Shown: piece after piece, positions 17,601-24,428 of the stretch | How the letters are laid out: every line of letters begins with the position of its first letter | Position numbering within the stretch: position 1 is the first letter of the stretch | DNA from: Psychrosphaera haliotis | GTDB lineage: Bacteria; Pseudomonadota; Gammaproteobacteria; Enterobacterales; Alteromonadaceae | Length of the DNA: 64,000 nt | Assembly (NCBI RefSeq): GCF_009728465.1 | Contig: NZ_WOCD01000003.1 | Coordinates: 930,001-994,000 of the forward strand | Reading direction: 5' to 3' | Program-made: the position numbers and the translations under genes | Notes under the pieces: model-generated | The model's input: only the letters and a program-made list of their open reading frames with translations | Told to the model about the DNA's origin: nothing | Databases searched by the model: none

Positions 17601-18825
17601 AGTATGCTTCGTTAATCGCCACTTCTGGTAAAAAGGAAAAGTTATCAACGTCGACATAAGCCATCATATCGGCTTCATCAGGCCAAGAAATATGCAATGA
17701 ATTTACATCACCACTCACATTGGTATTTGCCAACAAGCTTGTTTCTTTGGTTGCCGAAAATAAAGAAAAAAGCTGAGTAATGGTGTTTAGATCTACATCA
17801 TTGGCGATTAATTCCGTTTGCTTATTGCGACGGATTAAATTTAGGTGAAAAGGATTTGGCTGCTGCTGCTCCGTTCTCAACTTTATTTCATTGGCAATGA
17901 GTGCCCAATCGCTTTTTGACTGTTGCCATTTTAGAGAGGCTTCATCGATGAATAGCTCTTTCTCGGCATCTTGTTTATTCCAACGAACACCGGTATTTTC
18001 AATTTCAACCTGAAACTGCTTTACCAAGCCATCTGAAACTTCACTCCACACTCTAAAGTTGCCCTCAGTAGAGGTAACCGCAATATGCTCACCAATAAAT
18101 TGAGTTAACCATGGAGTGATGTCGACTTGCTGGGCTTCTAAATAAATCGCACCAAATATTTCGCTTCGGCGTTGGCCATACAAATCCATTCGAAAAGAAA
18201 GAGAGTTATCAGAAAAACCATCAATATAAACATCCCCTTGTCCACGATGTCGATTGCCCTCATTTAACCAAGACAGATTATCGATTTGGAAGGTTTGATT
18301 CACGCCGTCGGTATGACGCACAATAATGGTACTGTCGGTAACTTGAAACTGCTGAATTTGAGCTAAAAATAAATGACTTAGACCCTCAAATAATTGCGAA
18401 CCTTGAGACTGAGGCCTAACTTTGAAAAAAACACTGCTGTTGATATACGTGTTAATACCATTTAGCTGGAACGTGCCGGTAACAAGACGCTGCTCTTGCA
18501 GAGAACGCCAAAAGTCGATACTGACTTTTGTTTCCATAATGCTAATGTCCAACGGTGCCTGTTCAGAGGCGGACATGGTCACATCGTTTAAAATTATGAC
18601 AGGCCCTAGCTTTTCCCAACTCGCGCCAATGCTGCCTATGTTAATATCGGCATTAAAATTGTTAAGTACGTAAGTCTCAATTTCACCTTTGTACTTATCT
18701 GCATATGGCAAAGTCACCTTCAAAAGGCTAATTATTACCGCAAGCACTAAAACCGCAGTGGCAAATACAGCCCACACGGTTTTGATACTTCTAAATAATA
18801 ACTTTTTTAACAACGCATCTCTCAC
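14683..18825 (-). CDS. yhdP: YhdP-type AsmA-like lipid transport protein with repetitive tail
   Basis: This 1380-residue protein has one N-terminal transmembrane helix (about 15-38), then a huge beta-rich periplasmic region of the DUF3971/AsmA-like type. E. coli YhdP (about 1266 residues) is one of three proteins (YhdP, TamB, YdbH) implicated in moving phospholipids to the outer membrane through a long hydrophobic groove. The last 90 residues differ from the usual family end: a Pro/Glu/Asn/Lys-rich, low-complexity tail containing repeats of the pentapeptide type KEPLN. The tail is coded by 15-base tandem repeats. The gene is first in a row with the nitrilase and tldD; rng, often upstream in relatives, is not here. 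Confidence 0.9.
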   Translation of the reverse strand: MRDALLKKLLFRSIKTVWAVFATAVLVLAVIISLLKVTLPYADKYKGEIETYVLNNFNADINIGSIGASWEKLGPVIILNDVTMSASEQAPLDISIMETKVSIDFWRSLQEQRLVTGTFQLNGINTYINSSVFFKVRPQSQGSQLFEGLSHLFLAQIQQFQVTDSTIIVRHTDGVNQTFQIDNLSWLNEGNRHRGQGDVYIDGFSDNSLSFRMDLYGQRRSEIFGAIYLEAQQVDITPWLTQFIGEHIAVTSTEGNFRVWSEVSDGLVKQFQVEIENTGVRWNKQDAEKELFIDEASLKWQQSKSDWALIANEIKLRTEQQQPNPFHLNLIRRNKQTELIANDVDLNTITQLFSLFSATKETSLLANTNVSGDVNSLHISWPDEADMMAYVDVDNFSFLPEVAINEAYLGLTDLSVKGAWKGNEGRFSMTGLSGELDTQDTFEQPIKYDTLKIISDIKLSSEGTEVWLPEIRLENNDIKIKANAQYLNYDDAHLSVFAEIVGPSQGKIPNYLPKYLIGDNTLSYLNRSIQKGRGELTQVVIDGDPADMPFDFEEPNRQGTFLVTAGLKDTFFEFSEDWPALRNLDATLIVNKMDMYINAHSGDISDLKVNNDVFAHIDLAAQSTVLKLDIQPDNLEFSKFHSLVKTTPLKDSIGDVFEFVLLEGKGDAKVHLSIPLSDGPDESGKIPEFLVRGDVLTKKAGLQLPSLNLNIQNLSSAVSFENAAFAIKDASGLWNSLPIDFNITGNDGSAGYKLDGKIDASWQHSDVAKQINGPISDYFSGELNSTISLSVNIEEGDDYQYFVDANTDLTKAGYTLTGPLQKAVGEPSSVNISVLGDATSNDIYIDLNEDLNFIGVVPTSSSKMEQAILTIGEHLTPTSVLLPDSGFNIDIKLPNIEFDSTLSFVLDLIDSLPSGAGDSEPLLDSPKLISGQFGRVDILGQEWSNITLSAKPKNNDWLFNLVGEAIEAEVVVPELIESEGITINADYLHIKNTPVEANTDNVESTLNSAELISGLPALHIVCKVCTYNEKPLGKITLDTFTRDTSLFIEKAEMEYQRNKVSLAGMWIGNEDSGDTTITGDAYSRYFGPWMLDWGFNSGIKQSDFKSKLSLTWDGAPHEFAFESLNGEVTFEMGEGYLSEISDKGARIFSLFSLNSLYRKLKFDFNDVFQKGLFYNDIKGSLTVESGVVYTENIRMDGVAGNMNMRGFTNLTASTLNYDVTFKPKITSSIPVIAAWLAPGSAGLSLLAGIAIDKIIEKADVVSEVRLKVTGDLADPKVQEVKRFTKTIELPRPPQKPIEPVIPEANKTETEEKTNNEPVLEQNNKPATNNVEPLNKESLSKAPLKKEPLNKEPLNKESVKNDSSNKESEVSKVENDKGDEQ
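14756..14830 (-). repeat. 15-base tandem repeats in the yhdP tail
   Basis: Five contiguous, imperfect 15-base units with the consensus GGTTCTTTATTCAGA on the plus strand code for the KEPLN/KESLS pentapeptides at the end of YhdP. A diverged sixth copy (14725-14739) lies outside. The units keep reading frame, so the copy number can vary without breaking the protein. Confidence 0.85.
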
Positions 18826-19092
18826 AATTACTAGGACAATCCGTTTCTCAATAAGTTTCTTTGCAATCTAAAAAAACGAGGAGTTTATTACGAAGGTAAG
18901 CCCTTACTACTACTGTCACTATCATACCTATTTCAACGTCTTTTGCAGTAAAATCTCCGGTAAATATCAACAAAATTCTCTAAAAAACGCCTACTTTTAC
19001 CCATAACAGAATCTCTAATTTTAACTATTCCGCAACACGTGCTTTAAATGGTAAAGTAGCGTTTTCATTTAACATCAATTTGACCTTTGTTT

Positions 19093-20238
19093 ATGACCTC
19101 TGCCCGTTCTGATTACAACCAACTTGCCAATAAAATTAAACAGTGGGGCACTGAACTTGGCTTTCAAAAAGTGGGGATCACTGATATTGATCTCAGCGAA
19201 CAGGAACCTCGTTTTTTGGAGTGGTTGGAGAATGGTTATCATGGCGATATGGAATTTATGTCACGTCATGGATTAAAGCGCTGTAGACCAGACGAATTAT
19301 TACCGGGCACGCTCAGTGTTGTCAGCGTAAGAATGGACTATTTACCTGAAAACGCTGCGTTTGCAGACACGTTGGACGACCCTAATACCGCATACATATC
19401 TCGTTATGCACTAGGGCGTGATTATCACAAAGTGTTACGAAATCAGCTTAAAAAATTAGGTAAACTAGTGGCTGATGAAATTGATGATGCTGACATGCAG
19501 TTTAGACCTTTTGTTGATTCGGCTCCAGTATTAGAGCGCCCATTGGCAGAAAAGGCTGGACTTGGCTGGGTAGGAAAACACTCACTGGTTTTAGACGAGG
19601 AAGCCGGCAGTTGGTTTTTTTTAGGTGAGTTGTTTTTACCTGTTGCATTACCAAACGACCAACCCGTGAAAGAGCAATGTGGTTCCTGTGTCGCATGTAT
19701 AACAATTTGTCCTACGCAGGCTATTGTTGCACCTTATGTTGTTGATAGTAAAAAGTGCATTTCCTATCTCACTATTGAACTTAAAAAAGCCATTCCAGAA
19801 CATTTTAGAAAGGCTATGGGCAATCGCATATATGGTTGTGATGATTGCCAATTAATATGCCCATGGAATCGTCAGGCACAAATATCAAAGCAACCTGATT
19901 TTGTTCCTCGAGACGATCTAAACAATCCAGACTTGCTAAAACTATGGCAGTGGCAAGAAAGTTATTTCTTGAAAGTAACCGAAGGCTCTCCTATTAGGCG
20001 AATAGGTTTTGAGTGCTGGATGCGCAACATTGCAGTGGCACTTGGCAACGCGCCATTTTCGATCACTGTAATAAATGAGCTTGAGAGCAAATTAGGTGAA
20101 ATAAGTGACCTAGTTGATGAACATATAGTTTGGGCGTTAGAACAACAAAAAGAAAAAGCAGAAACTGCGGGTATAGAGAATAGAAAATTGAAACGCTTGA
20201 TCAAAGCGGTGAGAATTGGGTTACCCCGAGACGCTTAA
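19093..20238 (+). CDS. queG: Epoxyqueuosine reductase QueG
   Basis: QueG carries out the last step of queuosine tRNA modification, reducing epoxyqueuosine to queuosine with cobalamin and iron-sulfur clusters. Two 4Fe-4S cluster motifs are seen: CGSCVACITICP (from about residue 196) and CDDCQLICPWN (from about 243). The N-terminal RPDELLPGTLSVVSV region and DSAPVLERPLAEKAGLGWVG, typical of the family, are intact. I chose the ATG at 19093 (381 residues); a TTG two codons upstream is also in frame. E. coli QueG is 379 residues. The gene stands alone and is followed by a bidirectional terminator shared with the cold-shock gene. Confidence 0.96.
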   Translation: MTSARSDYNQLANKIKQWGTELGFQKVGITDIDLSEQEPRFLEWLENGYHGDMEFMSRHGLKRCRPDELLPGTLSVVSVRMDYLPENAAFADTLDDPNTAYISRYALGRDYHKVLRNQLKKLGKLVADEIDDADMQFRPFVDSAPVLERPLAEKAGLGWVGKHSLVLDEEAGSWFFLGELFLPVALPNDQPVKEQCGSCVACITICPTQAIVAPYVVDSKKCISYLTIELKKAIPEHFRKAMGNRIYGCDDCQLICPWNRQAQISKQPDFVPRDDLNNPDLLKLWQWQESYFLKVTEGSPIRRIGFECWMRNIAVALGNAPFSITVINELESKLGEISDLVDEHIVWALEQQKEKAETAGIENRKLKRLIKAVRIGLPRDA

Positions 20239-20292
20239 TAGTTTTGAGGTTTATTGATACTCCACTCTTTCGATTTATCAAATTATAGGCAT

Positions 20293-20321
20293 AAAAAAAG
20301 AGCGTTAAAAACGCTCTTTTT
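20293..20321. terminator. Bidirectional intrinsic terminator (queG / csp)
   Basis: An A7 run, stem GAGCGTT (20300-20306), loop AAA, stem AACGCTC (20310-20316) and a T5 run lie between the convergent queG and cold-shock genes. The hairpin can terminate both strands. Confidence 0.9.
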
Positions 20322-20341
20322 GTCAAACATTAAAGGCTAAA

Positions 20342-20551
20342 TTAGTTAGCTTCAACGTTTGCAGCTTGTAAACCTTTTTGACCTTCTTCAACGTCAAAAG
20401 TTACTGCTTGACCTTCTTTAAGGCTTTTGAAACCTTCGCCAACGATAGCACGGAAATGTACGAATACATCTTTGCCGCCATTGTCTTGAGTTAAAAATCC
20501 GTAACCTTTCTCTTCGTTAAACCACTTAACTGTACCAGTCGATTTAGACAT
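20342..20551 (-). CDS. CspA-family cold-shock protein
   Basis: A 69-residue single cold-shock domain with the RNA-binding motifs KGYGF (RNP1) and VFVHF (RNP2), and the start [16 protein letters not shown]. These proteins bind single-stranded RNA and DNA and act as RNA chaperones. The start at 20551 has AAGG 11 bases upstream; a longer in-frame reading from 20596 adds 15 residues with no family match and is rejected. The 5' leader appears long (about 190 bases from a promoter-like element at 20750-20758), a known trait of cold-regulated csp genes. Which CspA paralogue this is cannot be said. Confidence 0.96.
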   Translation of the reverse strand: MSKSTGTVKWFNEEKGYGFLTQDNGGKDVFVHFRAIVGEGFKSLKEGQAVTFDVEEGQKGLQAANVEAN

Positions 20552-20586
20552 AATAGTAAACCTTATATATATAATTTCAATTTTTT

Positions 20587-20602
20587 TGATACACATGTAT
20601 CA
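20587..20602 (-). promoter_or_regulatory. Palindromic hairpin in the csp leader
   Basis: A perfect 16-base palindrome (TGATACATGTGTATCA on the minus strand) lies about 35-50 bases upstream of the csp start codon, followed by a run of A. In RNA it would fold as a six-base-pair stem with an AUGU loop just before the ribosome-binding region. A role in temperature-dependent folding is inference. Confidence 0.45.
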
Positions 20603-20702
20603 GCTGTATCTTTGCGGAGTTTAATCAATTGCAAATGTGTCACTAATTAAAATTACGTGGCTCAAATCGACTAAAAAATGAGTACATCGGTATAAATAAT
20701 TA

Positions 20703-20860
20703 CATGAAGCTTTCAAACAATTTAATAAGTCTCGTTAAAGACGGGACGTATCATAACACATCAATTTCAAAAAGCTTATTAAATGAACGTCAAAATTGAA
20801 TTTAATTGCCTTTTTTTTCTTTAACCCTTGTATAACAACGGTTAAGGGTTATTTTTTTTT
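20703..20860 (+). ncRNA. Candidate intergenic small RNA (about 160 nt)
   Basis: No protein gene lies upstream on the plus strand after queG's terminator, yet a hairpin TAACCCTT (20822-20829) / AAGGGTTA (20844-20851) followed by T9 ends here, as for a transcript terminator. TATAAA (20691-20696) with TCGACT (20667-20672), 18 bases apart, could start it. Inside, ATTTAATAAG (20720-20729) and CTTATTAAAT (20775-20784) pair perfectly over ten bases and enclose a smaller stem (GTCTCG / CGGGAC). It resembles no family I can name. It overlaps the csp promoter region in antisense. This is inference from structure and signals only. Confidence 0.35.
20750..20758 (-). promoter_or_regulatory. Extended -10 promoter of csp
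   Basis: On the minus strand the element reads TGTTATGAT, an extended -10 (TGN plus TATGAT), with no good -35. Transcription would begin near 20743 and give a leader of about 190 bases, similar to the long leaders of cold-shock genes. Confidence 0.5.
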
Positions 20861-21023
20861 CGCTATTAGACATTTGGACCAGGCCATTATCTCATTTATG
20901 TCCCGATAACAGCCAATACAGACATTCTTTTCATCTAAACAGCAGTTCCTAATACAAGGAGAACTCACTTCTTCTGTTGTCACAATCTTTTAATTCCCAT
21001 AACCAAATCCAATACTAACTAAA

Positions 21024-21731
21024 CTAATGAACTATAAAGCTCTGATATTTTGATCTGAATTCATTTGACGGAGCCTGCTCAGTATCAAAAGTATCTGCAT
21101 GCTTTAATTTTCTTTCTTCAAATTCAATATAACTGACATAATTTTCAAACAGTCTCTGTTCGTGCAAATCCATGCATCGCTGCTTATGTTTATCTATATC
21201 GACGGATAATATAGTCAAGGTTTGGTTATTAAAAGGCAAGCTAGTAAACAACAAGTTCATATCTAGGTCTGACATTTGGCCAATAAGCACAGGTAAAATC
21301 TCAAAATCAGACAAACAGGTTTGTAAATACGGTAACTGCGCTTCAATTCGACTGGATTTGTTATGCTCCCTATCACTTCTATGAACAAAAGGTAACAACG
21401 CCAAGCTATTTATGTAGCGTTCAGTTACCTTCACTCGCCCTAAGGGCGTTTTGTATTCATCACAGATAGGTAACGCGGCTCCTACAACCGCATTTGATGC
21501 AGCGCCAATAATCACAACTCTATTTATGTACGGATAGTACTTTGATAGGTGTCTAAACGCCGCAGCAGAAGCTCTCCCAGACACTTTCATTTCAGCATGA
21601 GGAACAACCAATGCGTAAGGGAATTCAATCCCCTTAGGCATGGCTAATAAATCCTGAGCAATATCAGTGACTAATTCATCAGCGTCTGAAGCATATAAAT
21701 TTCCTGCAGCATTGGGTGGTCTAATAATCAT
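21024..21731 (-). CDS. MEMO1-family protein (AmmeMemoRadiSam system protein B-like), divergent
   Basis: The order of motifs follows the MEMO1 family: RPPNAAGNLY at the start, ALVVPHA (H45) followed by SGRASAAAF, RVVIIGAASN, TPLGRVKV, then EAQLPYLQ and ILPVLIG. The function of bacterial MEMO proteins is unsettled. In this copy several conserved positions have changed: HAGY reads HAEM, GPSHH reads GAASN so both histidines are missing, and the EH..LEVQLPFL block carries a small insertion. At 235 residues it is shorter than usual members. No AMMECR1 or radical-SAM partner gene is nearby. It may be an inactive or specialised relative. Confidence 0.75.
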   Translation of the reverse strand: MIIRPPNAAGNLYASDADELVTDIAQDLLAMPKGIEFPYALVVPHAEMKVSGRASAAAFRHLSKYYPYINRVVIIGAASNAVVGAALPICDEYKTPLGRVKVTERYINSLALLPFVHRSDREHNKSSRIEAQLPYLQTCLSDFEILPVLIGQMSDLDMNLLFTSLPFNNQTLTILSVDIDKHKQRCMDLHEQRLFENYVSYIEFEERKLKHADTFDTEQAPSNEFRSKYQSFIVH

Positions 21732-21950
21732 AAAGTACTCCTAAACAACTCACTCTAGTATAGGTGACTTTTCAGTCCACAAGTTCTTGTACCCCTTTAT
21801 TTATGGGTTTCACAGGCCTCTTTTTGTTTTTTTAACGACAAACCAATAGTTTGACTAGCTAATAAAATTTTGGAATAACAAAGTTAGAAAGTACATCAAT
21901 AGATTCTATCAATGTCATCGATTTTATTGAATTTACCTAATAGCAATCTT

Positions 21951-21959
21951 TGCTAGACT
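21951..21959 (+). promoter_or_regulatory. Extended -10 promoter of grxA
   Basis: TGCTAGACT is an extended -10 element 27 bases upstream of the grxA start; TTGAAT at 21927 is too far (21-base spacer) to be a proper -35. The ribosome-binding site AGGAGA is at 21975-21980. Confidence 0.4.
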
Positions 21960-21986
21960 GTATGCAATTCATTTAGGAGAGATTTT

Positions 21987-22250
21987 ATGTTTACTGTTAT
22001 TTTTGGACGTCCTGGTTGTCCGTATTGTGTTCGTGCTAAAGAGGTTGCAGATCAACTTAAAGAGTCACGAGATGACTTCAATTACCGATATGTTGATATT
22101 CAAGCTGAAGGTATCAGCAAAGCTGATTTAGAAAAGTCTGCAGGCAAGCCTGTTGAAACAGTTCCACAAATCTTTGTTGATCAAACACATATTGGTGGAT
22201 TCACTGAATTTGAAGCTTACTCAAAAGCAAATTTGGGCCTTTATCAATAG
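21987..22250 (+). CDS. grxA: Glutaredoxin 1 (GrxA)
   Basis: An 87-residue glutaredoxin with the dithiol active site CPYC (C11, C14) and the GrxA phrases RAKEVADQL, DFNYRYVDIQAEGI and GKPVETVPQIFVDQTHIGG, where the cis-Pro follows TV. It reduces disulfides with glutathione, including ribonucleotide reductase and PAPS reductase. AGGAGA precedes the ATG by six bases. In E. coli the gene is under OxyR; I do not find a convincing OxyR site here, though a short palindrome ATAGATTCTAT lies at 21899-21909. It is followed by gsk. Confidence 0.95.
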   Translation: MFTVIFGRPGCPYCVRAKEVADQLKESRDDFNYRYVDIQAEGISKADLEKSAGKPVETVPQIFVDQTHIGGFTEFEAYSKANLGLYQ

Positions 22251-22275
22251 AACTATTACAAAATAGAATAAACTA

Positions 22276-22315
22276 TTGGTTAATAATGTAACCAAAATGT
22301 CATACAATGCGCGCC
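22276..22315 (+). promoter_or_regulatory. gsk upstream region: inverted repeat and -10 with GC-rich discriminator
   Basis: A perfect seven-base inverted repeat, TTGGTTA (22276-22282) and TAACCAA (22289-22295), is followed by TACAAT (22303-22308) and the GC-rich stretch GCGCGCC, then the gsk start at 22342. The repeat may be an operator and the GC-rich discriminator suggests growth-rate control. No good -35 is seen. Confidence 0.4.
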
Positions 22316-22341
22316 AAATTTTTATTCGCGTAAATTGAGCT

Positions 22342-23642
22342 ATGAGATTTCCTGGTAGACGTAAACATCGACATTATTTCCCGGTAGAGAAAAAAGATCC
22401 GGTTACCAACAAAATAAAAGTGGATGGCAAGTTAAAGCATCCATACGTTGTTGGTATGGATCAAACCATTGTTGATATTGAAGCTCATGTTTCACGTGAG
22501 CTCCTTGATCAATTTGACTTAAAAATAGGTTTATCTCAATTGGTTTCAAGCGACTTGGCGGAAGAGTTATATCGCCACATTTTTGATAACGATTTAATCG
22601 TTGATCAACACGCAGGTGGAACCATTGGCAATACTATGCACAATTATTCGGTATTAGCGGATGATCGCTCTGTACTCTATGGAGTCATGAGTGAAAATAT
22701 CAAAGTTGGTAACTACGCTTATCGCTACCTTTGTAATACTTCCTCTCGAGTTGACTTACAGCACTTACAACCTGTTGATGGCCCTATAGGTAGAGCCTTT
22801 ACATTAATTACTGAAGACGGCGAACGTACTTTTGCCATTGACTCAGGCGTAATGAATAAATTAACGCCAGAGTTTATTGACGAAGACTTAATAAAAACGC
22901 ATCTTCATTTGTAGTTAGTGCTTACTTTACTCGTTGTAGCGAAGGCGACACGCTTGATCAAGCTGCTATGCAAGCTATTGAATATGCGAATAAACATCAA
23001 GTTCCTGTGGTTTTAACCTTAGGCACTCGTTTTATGATTGATGAAAAACCACAGTGGTGGCGTGATTTCATTAAAAAGCATGTTCAAGTTTTAGCAATGA
23101 ACGAAGAAGAAGCTGAAGCCTTAGTTGGCACTAAAGATCCTTTGTTAGCTGCTGAAAAAGCACTAGAAATTGCAGATCTTGTGCTGTGTACAGCGGGTCC
23201 TCAAGGCCTTTACATGGCTGGTTATACCGACAAAGAGTTCAAGAGAAAAACCCAGTATCCGTTGTTGCCAGGTAGTATTCCTGAGTTTAACCAGTACGAA
23301 TTTTCTAGACCTTTGCTTAAACAAAACTGTAAAACGCCTATTAAAATATATTCGCACATTGCGCCGTATATGGGTGGTCCAGATGAAATTAAGAATACTA
23401 ATGGTGCAGGCGATGGCGCGTTAGCCGCGGTGATCCATGACATTACCGCTAATGTTTTCCATAAGCTAAATGTTCCTGAGTCTAGCAAACATTCTATTCC
23501 TGCTATTTCGTATTCTTCACTAGCGCAAATATGTAAGTATGCAAACCGTGTTAGCTTTGAAGTATTATCACAAAGCTCGCCAAGGTTATCTAAAGGCTTA
23601 CCAGATAGAGAAGATAGTTTGGAGTCTGCATACTGGCACTAG
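22342..23642 (+). CDS. gsk: Inosine-guanosine kinase Gsk, frame broken by 1-base indel
   Basis: Gsk phosphorylates inosine and guanosine in purine salvage. The first part (22342-22914) carries the N-terminal GRRKHRHYFP and GGTIGNTMHNYSVLADDRSV blocks. The second (to 23642) carries VVLTLGTRF, AMNEEEAEALVG, the PfkB-type catalytic block NTNGAGDGALAA and the C-terminal LPDREDSLESAYW. The two frames meet at an A5 run (22893-22897): adding one A gives an unbroken 433-residue protein, the usual length (E. coli 434). The bridge then reads IKNASSFVVSAYFTRC as in relatives. All blocks are intact, so a sequence error is more likely than a pseudogene. Confidence 0.93.
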
Positions 23643-23659
23643 CCAATTATGCAGTAAGT

Positions 23660-23693
23660 AAGCTAGCTTTATTATATTGCAACAAGCTAGCTT
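23660..23693. repeat. Two copies of the palindrome AAGCTAGCTT
   Basis: Identical 10-base palindromes lie at 23660-23669 and 23684-23693, just after the gsk stop and before its terminator. They could form a hairpin with each other or act as a protein-binding pair; function unknown. Confidence 0.6.
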
Positions 23694-23726
23694 TGCTGTA
23701 AGCCAGTCTTGTTATAAGCCTATTTA

Positions 23727-24251
23727 TTATATGAAAGGCGATTCTTTTGAGTCGCCTTTTTTATTGGCCGCACGCACCACTAAATGGGTTACCGCCATTG
23801 TTAGCAAAACCGAAATGCCAAACACATACAAACCGTTATGAGTTTGAATATTGACAAAAGCGCCTAACTTTACCGTTACAATCAGAAGAGCAACAACCAT
23901 CACATCAAGCATAGCCCAACGACCGTAATCGTGCATAAGGTTTAATAATCGTTTGCTTTTATTCAAATATTCTAACTTCTCAAAGCTGAGTAAAAGATAA
24001 AACAGAACACCTAGTTTTAAAACTGGCAGCAGAACACTCAAACCTAAGATCACCACAAATAAAAAATATCGACCCTCAGCAAACAAGTCGTAAATGCCTG
24101 ACGAAATAGAAAAAGTATTATCTAAAAAGATAAACTTACTCACGGTCATAATTGGCATAAACAAGCCTATTAAAAACAATCCACTCGTTAGTATTAATAA
24201 CGTTAAAAGGCTATAGCGATATCGTTTTGATGATAAACCTTGCACGCGCAC
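23727..24251 (-). CDS. PqiA-domain membrane protein
   Basis: This 174-residue inner-membrane protein has four hydrophobic segments (about 15-37, 58-82, 112-130 and 140-160) and the hallmark GRWAMLDVMVVALLIVTVKLG of the PqiA family. PqiA proteins of E. coli carry two such domains and work with the MCE protein PqiB in lipid transport across the envelope. Here there is one domain and no pqiB next to it. It converges on gsk, whose terminator lies within its 3' end. Role uncertain. Confidence 0.85.
   Translation of the reverse strand: MRVQGLSSKRYRYSLLTLLILTSGLFLIGLFMPIMTVSKFIFLDNTFSISSGIYDLFAEGRYFLFVVILGLSVLLPVLKLGVLFYLLLSFEKLEYLNKSKRLLNLMHDYGRWAMLDVMVVALLIVTVKLGAFVNIQTHNGLYVFGISVLLTMAVTHLVVRAANKKGDSKESPFI
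23734..23764 (+). terminator. gsk terminator, inside the 3' end of the PqiA-domain gene
   Basis: AAAGGCGA (23734-23741) pairs with TCGCCTTT (23752-23759), followed by more T. It serves gsk, but it lies inside the last codons of the convergent PqiA-domain gene, so one sequence does two jobs. Confidence 0.8.
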
Positions 24252-24303
24252 TCCTCATTTAATTTATGAATATGATACTTATAGAAAGAAGTATTTAACA
24301 GGC

Positions 24304-24333
24304 ATAAAAAAAGCCAGTCTTATGACTGGCTTT
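24304..24333 (-). terminator. pckA terminator
   Basis: On the minus strand AAAGCCAGTC, loop ATAA, GACTGGCTTT and further T (in total T7) form an intrinsic terminator about 95 bases past the pckA stop at 24429. Confidence 0.85.
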
Positions 24334-24428
24334 AAATCTCAATTTACTAATATGGTTTCACAACAATGTTAGACGCATAATGTGAGAGACATGGCGCAAT
24401 AGGTATACCCTACGCACCCCTCTTCAAA

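Larger units (their letters stand above)
20552..21023. other. Gene-free stretch between csp and the MEMO1-like gene
   Basis: About 470 bases without a credible open frame. It carries the csp leader and promoter-like element on the minus strand. On the plus strand it carries a promoter-like element, a perfect 10-base inverted repeat and an intrinsic-terminator-like hairpin that together suggest a small RNA. I see nothing recognisable in 20861-21023. Confidence 0.7.

Noticed and set aside
21899..21909. Palindrome ATAGATTCTAT upstream of grxA as an OxyR site
   Set aside because: OxyR sites have four ATAG/CTAT-type elements with longer spacing; only one short palindrome is present.
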